Assembly (NCBI GenBank): GCA_025558095.1
Contig: JAIVFI010000013.1
Span: 620,001-684,000, forward strand
DNA length: 64,000 bases
Origin: Hyaloraphidium curvatum
Taxonomy: Eukaryota; Monoblepharomycota; Hyaloraphidiomycetes; Hyaloraphidiales; Hyaloraphidiaceae
Reading direction: 5' to 3'
Shown: positions 51,901 to 62,624 of the stretch, piece after piece
Layout: each line of letters starts with the position of its first letter
Numbering within the stretch: position 1 is the stretch's first letter
The notes under the pieces: generated by a model
The model's database searches: none
What the model was told of the DNA's origin: nothing
The model's input: only the letters and a program-made list of their open reading frames with translations
Program-made: the position numbers and the translations under genes

Positions 51901-54177
51901 AGGCGGGAAAGAAGGGCAGGAAGCCGCCGGCAAACAGGGAGGCGCCGCCGAGCCCGAAGAGGAAGGCGCCGGCGAGGACGCGGAACGTGGGTGGCGCTGG
52001 ATCGCACGGCAGGGTGAAGCTGACCTAGACGTTCTGGTTCCGCTTCCGTTTGGCACCCACAGCGCCGCAATTCGGTCAAAACCGAGGACGAGTCCGAGAA
52101 CGAGGGCGACGCCGACGCGGACGGCGAGGGTGACCAGCAGGGCGAGGACAGCGGTTTCGGCAGCCAGCAGCAGCAGCAGCAGCAGCCCCCGCCGCAGCAG
52201 CCGCCGATGACCATGCGGCCGCAGGACATCCAGCAGAGCCTTCTCTACGGTCAGTTCCAGCCCAACGTCGGCCAGCAGTTCCAGAACGCCGGCCAGCAGT
52301 TCCAGAACGCCATGCAGATGATGCGCAACCCCGCCGGCATGGCCGACCCCATGACCATGGCCTTTGGCGGCCCGCGACCGCCGTCGGACGACCTCGGCAT
52401 GTCGGGCTTCGCCAACGCCAACGGCGGGCGGCTGCCCGAGAACGCCAATTTTGACGAGCTTAGCAGCTGGCTGACCAATAACGGCGAGACCGAGAACCTC
52501 AACGCGGGCTGGAACCGGTCCAACGGCGGCAACCAGGTGGACTACGGTATGGGCGCGCTCAGCGCGGAGCTGTTCCACCAGTCCGGGCGGCTCGGGCCCG
52601 GGGAAGAAAACATGATCGTGGACGTGGGGAGCGTGTCGGACCTTTCGAGCGGGCTGATCAAGGGCGGCCGCATAAGCCCCGAGCTCGGCGGGCCCGGCGA
52701 ACCTGAAGCGGGATCAGACGGGCCCGCGCGCCTCGTCGCCTCGCTCAAAGCGCACTCGCAAAAGGTATCGGCGTGCGCGTTCGACTTTGCCGGCCGGGTG
52801 CTGGCCAGCGGCGGCCACGACCGCAAGGTGGCCGTGTGGGACGTGCGCCCGGACGCGGACATGGCGGCGCCCATCTGGACGCTCGACGGGCACACGAATC
52901 AGGTCAACTGCGCGCGGTTTTCGAACGTCTGCATGGTGCTCAGGAACGGCGCTCCGATGCCGTCTTCGAGTTCGCGGGCGGCCATCTCGGGCATGCCGGT
53001 GCTCCTGGCCACGGGCAGCATGGACAAGACGGTCAGGATCCACATCGTGCAGGGACTCCTTCCCGACCGCGTTTCGCTCGAGGCCGAGCTCGGTGCTCCC
53101 TTCCTTCGGTCCTTCTCGGAGCACAAGGCGAGCGTGACCTCGGTCGACTTTTGCCCGATTGCCATCGCCGGTGCCGACGGGCTCGAGGTGGAGTTGCCGC
53201 TTGACGGGACGACCGCGCGGATCGACGTGCTCTGCGCATCGGTCGACGGCGATGGCGAGGTCAAGCTCTGGAGCGCCGTCACGGGCCGCGTCGAAAAGAG
53301 CATCCTGCTCCCGCTCCGGGCGGCTTACGCGACCAACTGTGTCCGCTTCCGCCCCGCGTCGCACTGGGTTCCCCCCGGGACCGGGTCGAGGGCGGGCAAG
53401 GGCGGACCCAAGGGCATCCTTGCCACCGTCGCTTGCGCCGTCGCGAACCAGCTGAACCTCATCGAGCTCGCCCTCCCTTCGAGCCAAACGGACTCGCCGC
53501 TGAGCAACGCGGCTTCGCCAAAGACGGTCAACCACCGCAACGTCGGCGCGGCGTCCGTATCGGGGCACACGGGGGTCACCTTTTCTTCCGGGGACGACGA
53601 GTACAGCATCCGTATCTATTCGACGCCGCACGCCAAGAACATCAACTCGGTCGACTGGTCCAACGACGGGTCGTACCTCGTGACGGCGAGCGAGGACGTC
53701 GTCTGCGTGTGGGAGGTCGGTACGGCGGGGATGCCGGACTCGGGCTGCACGGTGGCGTTCCAGATCCCCCTGTCGACGGGCAAGATCGCCAGCTGCGTGA
53801 TCCTCCAGGACGCTGCCCGCGCGGGCCTGCCGTCGACGGCTGCCGACGAGCCGGCGACGCCCAGCTCGCCGACCAGGGCGCGCAGCCGGCCGCCCCGCAT
53901 CGCCTTTGGGGACTACGACAGGTTCTACATCTGGAACCCGCCTTCCGCGGGCTCTTCGGCCGCCTCGCAGGCCGTCGTGCCGTCGGTGCAATCCGGCAAC
54001 ATCGGCTGCCTCGCGAGCGTGGGCGCATGGGACGGGACGGTCAAGGCGGATCCCGTGACGGTGGACGAAAACCCGCACCTCCTGCACCAGGAACCGCGGG
54101 ACATCTTGCTCGCTGCGGGGAGCTCGGCGAGGGAGGACAACCTGAAGCTGTGGTCGGTGCAGCAGCGGGACGCTTGA
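48987..54177 (+). CDS. LUFS/LisH-WD40 transcriptional corepressor (LEUNIG-like)
   Basis: Six exons: 48987-50449, 50515-51121, 51182-51241, 51296-51658, 51720-51986 and 52063-54177, encoding 1624 residues. Four introns start GTGGGT. The first ~485 residues are Gly/Ala/Gln-rich with poly-Gln runs. The second exon opens with a LisH motif (LDILIHDYLRKSGYTAA) followed by PDSILLEWFSAGWERWF, the LUFS arrangement shared by plant LEUNIG and fungal Flo8/Som1. A basic segment (GKRRAAAEG, KKGRKPP, SPKRKAPAR) may be a nuclear signal. The C-terminal ~500 residues hold WD repeats: VLASGGHDRKVAVWDV, LLATGSMDKTVRIH, YLVTASEDVVCVWEV, DNLKLWSV. LEUNIG proteins recruit histone deacetylases; repression here is inferred. 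Confidence 0.85.
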
Positions 54178-54528
54178 GTAGTGAGGGCGGGAACTATGTC
54201 GACTGGAAGGCAGGCTGCGAGGGGGCGCTGAAGGCGAAGGCCGTGGGCGGTGCCGTGACTGGTGGTGGACATCGCTAGCTTTATCGAGTTATCTTGTTGG
54301 GGATTGAGAAGAAGCTGAAGTTGGGACTCGAAATGTTCAATGAACAAAGCGGATGCTCTCGGGAAGAGCTAGGAAGGCGTTGGAGCCGGGGAGCGGAAAT
54401 CAATGCTGGTGGGAATTTCCGCAACCGCTCCACAAGGACGTGGCCAGCGCGGTCAAATCCCGACATTTGCCTTACGCGATACGCTTCACGAAGTTCCTGA
54501 CTTCGTGTTGGCACGTAGATGACCTGGA
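54178..54528. other. Spacer before the MFS gene
   Basis: About 350 bp, AT-richer than average, between the corepressor end and the transporter ATG. No gene was recognised; it probably holds the transporter promoter. Confidence 0.4.
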
Positions 54529-56037
54529 ATGGAGCAGCTGCCCGATGGAGCACGGGACGAGGGCGGCGTCTCCCAACCTGAACCTCCGGCCGCGGGCACC
54601 GCTACTAAATCGAATCCCTCGCCAGTAGCCGATGAGGTTGACATCGAGTACAGGGTCTATCCGACGCGCTGGTTCGCGCTGGCTGCCCTGATGCTCCTCA
54701 TGATTTCGAGCTCCACTGCTTGGAACTCGTTCGCACCGGTCGCGGAACGCGCTGCCGAGTACTATGGCACAACGACTGCCACGATCAATTGGATGGCACT
54801 CGACATGTACCTCTGCTTCGTCGTCACGGGCCTCCTTTCTTCGTACATTATCGACACTCGAGGCCTGAGAGTGGCCTTCCTCATAGCTTCCGTCTTCACC
54901 TGCCTCGGTCTGTGGACGAGGTATCTCGGCACTCTGTCTCCCGATCGCCACACGGCCCTTGCGGTTGGTTTCCTCGGCCAAACACTCTGCGGCCTCGGGC
55001 GGCCCTTTGGCACCGCGAGCACCACCCGCCTTGCCTCGACCTGGTTCGGAATGAGCGAACGGACCTTTGCCAATGCCGTCGCATCGGTGTCACCATCGGC
55101 AGGCGTGCTCCTTGCATCGGCCGCGACGCCGTACATCGTTTCAGAACCTTCCAAAATGCCCACAGCGCTCCTGATTTGGGCGTGCGTGAGCGTCGTTCCG
55201 CTCGTCATGGCCGTTTTCATGCCTGCGAAACCGCCGACCCCACCGAGCCCGTCTGCCAACGTGATGAAGGCTACTACCGCCAGCTCGGTGGAAAAGTGGA
55301 AGATTTCCCTCCGGACCGCGGTGACGAACAAGGACTACATCGTTCTCTGGATCATGATGTCGGGACAGCTGTGTCTCTTCTTCATCTACGTCGTCCTCGT
55401 CTCCTCCGTCATGGGATCGTACGGCTACTCGGCCCAGCAGGCAGGATTTGTCACCGTCGCCGTTATTGCCTGCGGCTGGCTGTCGACGCCCATCGCAAAG
55501 ATCGTGGACCGGACCGGGGGCTGGGTACCGGCCATGCGGGCGCTGCTGATCTTGACGACGGGCGCGTTCGTGGGATTGACGTTGTCGCTGCGACCCGGGC
55601 TGTATCCTGCGATCCTGGTCTGCGCGGGCGTCTTTGGTTTCGTCTCCACGCCCGTGCTGCCCATAGTCTTTGAACTCGGTACGGTGAGCTTACAGCTTCG
55701 CGTTCTCATTCGCTGACGCCCTGCACAAGCCATGGAGTGCACATTTCCCCACCTGCAGCCCGCCATGTCGCAGTACCTCTTCTACTCCGTTGGCTGCCTC
55801 ATCGCCGTGATCGCCGTCCCTCTTCTGGCCAACGTGCAGAACAAGACAATCGTCTTCTGGGTTCTAGTGGGCGTATCTGGGCTCACTGCCTTGCTAGGAT
55901 TGCTTTATCGTGGGAAGACGAAGAGACGGCTTCACGAGACGACGGTTCTGGAGAAGCAGCAGGTGGAGAAGGCCCTTCGGGACCTGAAGGTGGACCAGAA
56001 CAAGGGAGACGAGGGGCCGGAGAGCCATGTAGCTTGA
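54529..56037 (+). CDS. MFS transporter, FLVCR/MFSD7-like
   Basis: Two exons (54529-55678, 55730-56037; 51-nt intron GTACGG...AAG) give 485 residues. About 12 hydrophobic spans are present, starting RWFALAALMLLMISSSTAW. The phrases AEYYG, ATINWMALDMYLCFV and the loop SSYIIDTRGLRVAFL match the FLVCR/MFSD7 class of major facilitator transporters, whose members move heme or small solutes. A long loop sits between spans 6 and 7 (PAKPPTPPSPSANV). The C-terminus is charged and coiled-coil-like. After splicing, FELA-MECTFPHLQPAMSQ restores the tail of the conserved helix 10-11 region. Substrate is unknown. An ATG at 54529 is the first in frame. Confidence 0.82.
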
Positions 56038-56074
56038 AAGAGCTCTACATGTCGCTAAGCCCACATGATTTGCC

Positions 56075-57172
56075 TCAAAGCTTCGACTTTGGCTTCTCGT
56101 CGCCGTAGTACTCCCTCTTTTGGTCCTCGGACGCGTCGTCCTCGATCCTGAACCAGACCTCTGAAAACAGGCCTGGTTTGTCCACGAATGAGAACGCAAG
56201 AAGCGCACCGACGCTCACCATTCATCATGGGACGCTCCGATTCCTCCCGGATGTGACCGATCAGGCCCACGGCCCGCGCAAGGACACCGATTCCCCTGCA
56301 GACCTTCCACGGGATGCCCATCTCGGAGAGAATGGCCCCGAGCGCCCCGGTAGCGTTGCACGGCACTGGATAGGTCAGAGAGATGAGCTGATGGAACATA
56401 TACCTCGGCGCTGCCTCCCACTCTGCTTGCCGCTGGCTTCTTCGGCAGCCTTCGAAATCTCCTGCATCAGCTGGACGTACGGGCCGCTGAAACCCGTCTC
56501 CTTCGCGAGCTGGAAAAGACGGGGGGTCCGCGGGTCGATGGGCTTATGGAGAGGGTCTGGCAAAGAAGAACGCGGTCAAATGAGCTCGTCCTGACAACCT
56601 AAAGCACCTACGTCCAATGCCGGGGATTATCTTCTTCTCGGCGCGGAACTCGGCGACGACCTTCTTCGCGAGCGCCTTGAGATCGACCTGGAGCTTGCCC
56701 TCCCTGATCTTCTCAGCATCCGCGAACGGCAGCGCCTCGGTGACCATCTTGGCCGACGTCTCGGTCTGCTCAAGATAAGGACTTGCTCCGTGACCGAGGC
56801 AGAGAGGAAAGAACTCACAGATCCGACAAAGACCGACCCCAAACCCGACAACCCGGCAGCAACGGCGGCCTGCATGGCCTCGGGAGCGCCGATGTAGGTC
56901 ATTCGGGCCGCGATTGCCGACGGGGTCATCCCGTGCTCAACCAGAGTGACACAGCAGGCGTCAAACATGCGGCGCTCGTTCGCGTCCTTCGGGAGCCGGC
57001 CGGTGACCGACAGATGGGCCATATCGGTGAGACTGAAGTTGCCCAGGATGTCCGTGATGTTGTGGCCATAGATGCGGATCGTGCTGGGGTCGCTCCATCC
57101 GAGACGCGTCGCGATGGGCTTCCGCTGCCTCTGGTACGGGTGCGGGGACCCGGAAGGCTTCGAGGACGACAT
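56075..57172 (-). CDS. Short citrate-synthase-fold enzyme, citryl-CoA lyase-like
   Basis: Five exons: 57172-56819, 56765-56612, 56556-56422, 56365-56219 and 56160-56075, encoding 291 residues. Introns (53-58 nt) start GTGAGT, GTAGGT, GTGGGA and GTGAGC. The protein is far shorter than classical citrate synthase (~440) and fits the short family: GHNITDILGNFSLTDMAHL, then CCVTLVEHGMTPSAIAARM (catalytic His region), GLSGLGSVFVGS, IIPGIGHPLHKPIDPRTPRLF (second His and Asp region), PCNATGALGAILSEMGIPW and GIGVLARAVGLIGHI. Known members cleave citryl-CoA or condense acetyl-CoA. The C-terminus ends KPKSKL, where SKL is a canonical peroxisomal targeting tripeptide. It is 174 bp divergent from the MDR reductase gene. 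An intron alternative (38 nt, GTATAT) before the last-but-one exon would add five residues. Confidence 0.85.
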
Positions 57173-57346
57173 AAAGGGGGGCAGCAGAGTGCTAAAGTGC
57201 TGGAATAACCGAAAAAGGGGCCGTGGAGACGCGAACGGGAGACGTTGTCGGCTCGATCCCCAATCCCTTCCCCATTCCCGGACCGACGTCTCCCCGGCGA
57301 TTCCGTTTCTTCCCTTTAGGCCAGAACTCCAAAAGACTCGGCCGGC
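57173..57346. promoter_or_regulatory. Short divergent promoter
   Basis: Only 174 bp separate the start codons of the citryl-CoA-lyase-like gene (left) and the MDR reductase gene (right), so their promoters must overlap. The interval is CT-rich before the right-hand ATG. No TATA box was seen. Confidence 0.5.
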
Positions 57347-58700
57347 ATGTCGGTCAACACGCAAGTCCTCTTTGTCCAGCGCCCCGCCAAGGGCAAGCTG
57401 GACTACCAGAAGGTCTTTGAGGTTTCGAAGAAGCGGACAAAGCCGACCGCTGCCGACCTTAAGCCCAACGAAGTGCTCGTCAGGAACGTCGTGCTCGGCT
57501 TTGATGCCGCGATGTGCGTAGCGCCGTGTTTGCAGGCGTCCTGGGAGCGCTGACATGGTCTGTACACATGGCGCCGCTCGCGCTCACCAACGCGCTCGCG
57601 AATCGAACACAGGCGGGCTTGGATGGGGGAATTGAAAACCTACCGCGAGCCGTTGCAGCTCGGGCAGCTCATGGACGGAAACTCTGTCTCCGTGGTCATT
57701 GCTTCGCGTTCGCCCAAGTTCGCTGTCGGGGACAGGATCATCGTCTTTTCCGGGTGGCAGGAGTACTCCGTCTTCAACGCCGAGTCGGAGCAGGGGCGGG
57801 GCGCGGAGAAACTACCGGCGGGCATTGCATTCGAAGATGCTCAGTACATTTCTGGGGGAACCGCGATGACTGGTGGGTTTCGTCGTCGGTTCCGGTCGAT
57901 TCGGGACCTTGACGTTCGGTCGAAGCGTACTTCGGCCTCCTCGCGGTCGGCGAAATGAAAAAGGGCGACACCGTTATCGTCTCCGGTGCTGCGGGCGCCA
58001 CCGGGTCCATGGTCGGGCAGCTGGCCAAAGCCCTGGGCGCAGGCAAGGTGATTGGAATCGCGGGCGGGAAGGAGAAATGCGAGTACCTCAAGCGCGAGCT
58101 GGGCTATGACGAGGCAATCGACTACAAGGTCGACCGCAAGGTCTTTTCCAGGGCCCTGTCGGACGCGCTCAGGGGCACCAAGGGCTGCGATCTGTATTTC
58201 GACAATACCGGTGGCATGATCACCGAGGTGGTCTTCAACCGCTTCGCCATGCGGGCCCGGATGGTGGTGTGCGGCACCATTTCCAGCTACGAGGGCACGG
58301 CGCCGCCCCAGGTCAACGTTGCTCTGGGCAACCTGGTCGCGACCCGCGCCCAGGTCAGGGGCCTCCTTGTCATGGATTTCAAGGACCGCTACGACGAAGG
58401 CAAGAAGCACCTGGCCGAGTAGGTGCCAGTTATGTTGGGCAGCTGGTTGCGGGGCTCACCTTCATGATAGGCTCGTCAAGCAGGGCAAGCTCAAGTCAAT
58501 CCACACGACTCTCAACGGGTACGTCGTCTCGGATCGCGTCTCTTGGCTGCTTCGGCCATGCTGATGGATCGCACAGGATCGAGAACGCCCCGCTTGCTCT
58601 CGCGATGCTCTTTGACGGCAAGAACAATGGCAAGATGCAATGCCGGCTGTGCTCCGATGAGGAGGTTGCCAAGGAGCTGGCTGCGGCGCCCAAGCTTTAG
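57347..58700 (+). CDS. MDR zinc-independent reductase (PTGR/leukotriene B4 dehydrogenase-like)
   Basis: Five exons: 57347-57513, 57613-57872, 57926-58418, 58471-58518 and 58577-58700, encoding 363 residues with agreeing phases (GTGCGT, GTGGGT, GTAGGT, GTACGT). The medium-chain dehydrogenase fold is clear: GFDAAMRAWM, VGDRIIVFSGWQEYSVF, the cofactor-binding VIVSGAAGATGSMVGQLAK with a GxxGxxG-like turn, CDLYFDNTGG and MVVCGTISSYEG. The structural zinc Cys loop of alcohol dehydrogenases is absent. These features fit NADPH-dependent prostaglandin/alkenal reductases, which reduce alpha,beta-unsaturated ketones or aldehydes. Late residues read LENAPLALAMLFDGKNNGK, the usual C-terminal block. It shares a 174-bp promoter with the citryl-CoA-lyase-like gene. 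Confidence 0.88.
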
Positions 58701-59052
58701 CCATGATTCATGTTTTCATTTTGCTTCAACTTGGATGATGTATGCCACGGTTCAACGATCCAAGGACGAGGGCCGGGAACGGGCCCCGCGTCCCGTTTCT
58801 CCTGCCATCCTTTCGGCCGGCCCTCGGATCCATGCGCAACTACCACGCCTACAAGTCCCGAGCGCAGAGCATACGTCGGCTCCATGCATCTTTACATGAA
58901 TTCGAGAGTCATCAAACAGAGTCCGGGGACGTCCGCCTGGCTCCCGCCCCCCAGTCCCCAGGGCCTAAGCGATACCGGACAGGAAAGCGGGACCCGCACT
59001 GCAGCTCCCCGGCAACCAACAGCTCCGTTGCCCCGGCCTCCGTGCCGGACAA
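58701..59052. other. Convergent intergenic spacer
   Basis: A 352-bp gap between the ends of the MDR reductase and Pex14 genes. It holds a short hairpin-prone GC stretch but no gene; 3' ends of both transcripts should lie here. Confidence 0.4.
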
Positions 59053-60879
59053 TCACCCCTGCGCCTCCTCCGCCGCCACGAGGCTGTTCCGCACCGCCTC
59101 CCCGTCCACGCCCTCCCCGAACCCGGCGTCGCCGTTGACCGCCGCCGCGGGACCGTTCCACGACGGCACCTGCGCCGGCTGCGCGTCGCCGTTGACCTGC
59201 GGCGCGGGCGGGGCGTCGGCGGAGGATTGCTGCCACGCCGGGATCGCCGCCGCCGTCCCCGTGCTTCCGGCCGATTGGGAGGAAAAGAGCCCGGAGAAGG
59301 TGGGCAGGTTGGCGGTGGTGGGGAAGTTCTTGCGGGAGAGGAGCTGGCCCTTGAGCGCGCGGAGGTCGGACTTGATGTCGGTGATTGTCGCGTGGAGCGC
59401 GCGGGCGGCCTCGCTCTGTGCAAAACGTCGGATGCGACAATGTCAGCACAAATGTGCGGGCGATCGGAGAGACGTGCGCACCTTGTTCTTCTCCTCGGAG
59501 CTCCCCGACCCGCTCCAATAACCTCCCCCGCCGCCCAACCCGTAGGCGGAAGCGGCCGAGAAGTACGCCTCCGACTCGCACGCCCGCTTGCTGGCATCCA
59601 ACCACCTCCTCACCGTCTTGAAATCGCTCGGCACCGTATCCTCGGCCGGCTCCGGGGGCCCGTACGAGTACCGCGGGATGGGCGGGTCGGGGATCCACCT
59701 GTCCTTGATCATCCTCGCGTGGGACGAGATACGTTCCTGCGCCGCCGAGAGGGCGTCGACGGAAGCGGTGAAGCGTTCCAGTGCGGCGGGGATGGTCTCC
59801 TTGCCCTCGGTGGCGGGCGCGCCGGCGGCGGGGGTCTTGTACAGGCCGAGGAAGCCGGCGAGCTGGGTGAGGTAGTCGATCACCAGGGTGCGCTTGTGGG
59901 AGAGGTGCGCGGCGTAGAGGTTCCAGAAGGCCGTGTAGGTGTTGATGACCAGCGACTGTTTCGACGGGCCAGCGGGTCAGAAGGCCGATTGGGCGGGCGC
60001 GGGGCAGCTCGTGGCGGGTACCTTGACGGCGTTGGCGATGCCCAGCGCCCCTCCGCCGAGAACGATCGCCATCAGGATGTAGTCCTGCACCTTCCGCCTC
60101 GCCAGCGCCTCCTCGCGTTTCTTCTTGGCCTCGAGGAACGCCTGCATCGCCCTCTCCTGTGCCTCGCGGGCGGCCTGCTCGGCGGCAGCACGGGCGGCCT
60201 GCGACTGCGCTGACTGCTGCGCCTGCAGCTTGGCGGCGAGGGCCTCGGAGGAGGGCGTGGCGCCGGTGTAGGTGCCCGGCTGCGGTGCCGCGGGGGCGGG
60301 GGTGCCCGAGGGGGAGGCAGACGGGGAGGGGGCGCCCCCGGCCACGCGGCGGCGGGCCTCTGCGATCTCTGCGTCGTTCAGGCCCTTGTTCTTGAGGAAG
60401 GCGTCCTGCCTGTCCTTGGGCGACGACTGCACCTTTGCCGACGAGAGGAACGAGACGGCCTGGCCGACGAGGTTCTCGCGCAGCGGGGCGGCGGGGGCCG
60501 GTGCGGGGGCCGGGGCGGCAGACCCCGAGTCGGACGGGACGCCGGGCGTGCCGAGCAGCTCGTCCGCGTCCTTGAGCTGCCACGCGGGGATGCCCGACGC
60601 CGTGCGCGGCGGCACCGTCGTGCCCGTCTCGGCCGAGTAGGCGGGGGGCGTGGTGCCGGGTGCGGGGGGCGATGCCCCATCGGGGGACGCGGCCGGGGGC
60701 GCCGGCTCCCCCGCCGTGCCCTCCCGCGCCGCGCGCTGCTTCTCGAGCAGCTTCCGGCGGATCTCGGCCCGCTGCTCCGGCGTCATCCGCTCGGCCGCGA
60801 ACCCCTCCGACCCCGATGACCCGCCGGCCGGCGGGCTGTCGGAGGAGTCGGGCGGCGCGCTGCCGTCGTCGGAGGACAT
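59053..60879 (-). CDS. PEX14: Peroxin Pex14
   Basis: Three exons: 60879-60022, 59955-59482 and 59415-59053 (two 66-nt introns, GTACCC and GTGCGC) encode 564 residues. The conserved N-terminal domain is at ~165-215: LRENLVGQAVSFLSSAKVQ then PKDRQDAFLKNKGLNDAEI, the Pex14 fold that binds Pex5 and Pex19 through W-x-x-x-F/Y motifs. Ahead of it lies an unusual ~160-residue disordered head. A coiled coil (residues ~230-265) leads into a hydrophobic span near 268-285 (QDYILMAIVLGGGALGIANA). A soluble C-terminal half follows, with helices (YLTQLAGFLGLYK, FTASVDALSAAQERI) and a final Gln/Ala/Pro-rich tail. The protein forms the docking and translocation complex at the peroxisomal membrane. Confidence 0.88.
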
Positions 60880-61433
60880 TGCGATGGCGCGAGGGGAGGA
60901 GGGGGTGTGTTGTCGGAACGCGTCGGTCCGCGCGGGCCGGTCCCCCTCAAGCACGGCCCTGTCACCCGGACTCCACGGAATCCCGCGGCACGGATGCAAC
61001 ACTGCCAGAGATTTTGCGTGCCCAATGTTGCACGCATCAGGAGTGCCTGCAAATGCCGAAGGTTGATTGTTTGATTGATATCCTGCAACTCTTGTCCTGC
61101 ACACCCACCCGAAAGTTTCTGCTATTTGGAAACTGTCCGTTTGATTTGAGGCAGGCAATGATCGCTGGACTTTCGATGTGCTCATTTCCGAAGCAAGCGC
61201 TTAGGAGATGTCCACTTTGGGTGCGAATCAGGCTGGATGACTCGGCGCTTGGAGGCGTTTACGAATGGACCCGGCCAGATCAAGGAAATGGGAAGACCGG
61301 GAGACAATTTTCCTTGCTGTGCAGTTGCTGTGAAAATCCAGGGTGATCCGTCGAGTATTGCCTTCGCGAGCAGGCGGGGGACTCGCGTCACGCTCGCTCT
61401 TTTCGTTTCCGACTCGACCAGCCTCGTCTGCAG
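60880..61433. other. Divergent region between Pex14 and MYND genes
   Basis: About 550 bp without a recognised complete gene. The first coding exon and promoter of the rightward MYND gene should lie here, because its open frame has no ATG up to 61605. An A/T-rich patch near 61050-61180 may mark the Pex14 promoter. Confidence 0.4.
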
Positions 61434-62624
61434 CCACTCCTCTCCGAAAGCGCCTTCGCCTTGCGCGTTTATGCCTATCTCGCCGCGGTCGCGCTCGACG
61501 GCTTCGTGACCGGGTTCATCGAGGACAGGCGGATCGAGAAGCTCTCGGGAGCCGCGCGCGACACCCGCACGACCCGCGCCACCGCGCTCGCCCAGAAGGA
61601 GGCAATGGAGGGCATCCTGCAGCGCGGAAACTTTCTCTGCGCGTGCCGCCGCCGCGTCGGTGCCCTCCGCTCAAAGTCCAACACGCTGGAAGGCTACGTT
61701 GAATGGGGCACCGAGGCGCTCGGCCTGCCCGTCGGGGACGGCTCCGAGCTGCACTTCATCGGCTTCCCGTACTGCGGCGGCGCATCGGACCCGCTCAATC
61801 CGTGCCGGCGCGAGGCCAGGTTCCGGATCGACGCCCTCAAGGCCACCGTGTTCCCTCCCCACCAGGGCTGGAGCGACCCCTCCGCGGCCATTGCGGCCCT
61901 CCCACTGTCGGCCCTCCCGTTCAGCATCGAGCTCGTGGTTGCCGCCAATGCCGTGGACGGGGACGCCGTCAGCTCGGTCCGCCGCCTCCACAGCCGCGTG
62001 CCGCTCGCTTCCCTGCGCGGCAGCACGGGGCACCTCTGCCGGGCCGCCCTGCAATCCGCCGTCGCGATCGCACGCCGCGAGGCCCAAACCGCGCTGCTCG
62101 CCTCGACCGCGTGCTTCTGCCACCCGGACTGCACCTGCCCGATGCCGGCCGTCCGCGCCGTCGCCGCCGCCGCGATCTGCCCGCCCGACGCCGACGGCCC
62201 CGCGATCGCCGACTTTGCCGGCGTCCTGGTCTGCGCTTCCCCGTCTTCGCGGCGGCGGAATGCCAGCGGACCGCATGGGGCGCGGTCAGGGCGTTCCTCC
62301 CGTGCGCGGGGGAGATGCTCGTCGACGGGCGGGTCTGGTGCCCTTGCGGCGAAGGCTGCTTCCCCTTCGCGCGGCTCTGCTGGAATCCGGCCTGCGGGAA
62401 CGGAACCGCCGCCACGAAGCGGTGCACGAGGTGCGGGACGGCGGAGTACTGCAGGTAGGGCTTATTCTCACGGCTCGTTCCTCGGCCGACGCCTCGACAC
62501 GCCGTGGGCCAGCGCCAGGTGCCAGCGGGAGGATTGGGCGATGCACAAGCCGACTTCCACGGAAGTTGTTCTCTCCCGGGCCGCTACCGGCAGCGCCAAA
62601 GAGCCCATCGAGAGCGGGGGATGA
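61434..62624 (+). CDS. MYND zinc-finger protein
   Basis: The open frame runs from a possible acceptor (CTGCAG) at 61433, reading PLLSESAFALRVYAYL, to the stop at 62624, with an intron at 62455-62518 (GTAGGG). The 5' exon with the ATG was not found. The body has many Cys (CACRRR, CFCHPDCTCP, CPCGEGC) of unknown use. The MYND finger is near the end: CWNPACGNGT, RCTRCGTAEYC, then RCQREDWAMHK. The last zinc Cys of the usual HKxxC is missing (HKPTS). A 44-nt intron or a one-base shift at about 62223-62266 is needed to keep the frame before the finger. MYND fingers mediate binding to proline-rich partners; the role here is unknown. Confidence 0.55.
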   Translation, partial: PLLSESAFALRVYAYLAAVALDGFVTGFIEDRRIEKLSGAARDTRTTRATALAQKEAMEGILQRGNFLCACRRRVGALRSKSNTLEGYVEWGTEALGLPVGDGSELHFIGFPYCGGASDPLNPCRREARFRIDALKATVFPPHQGWSDPSAAIAALPLSALPFSIELVVAANAVDGDAVSSVRRLHSRVPLASLRGSTGHLCRAALQSAVAIARREAQTALLASTACFCHPDCTCPMPAVRAVAAAAICPPDADGPAIADFAGVLVCASPSSRRRNASGPHGARSGRSSRARGRCSSTGGSGALAAKAASPSRGSAGIRPAGTEPPPRSGARGAGRRSTAGRAYSHGSFLGRRLDTPWASARCQREDWAMHKPTSTEVVLSRAATGSAKEPIESGG

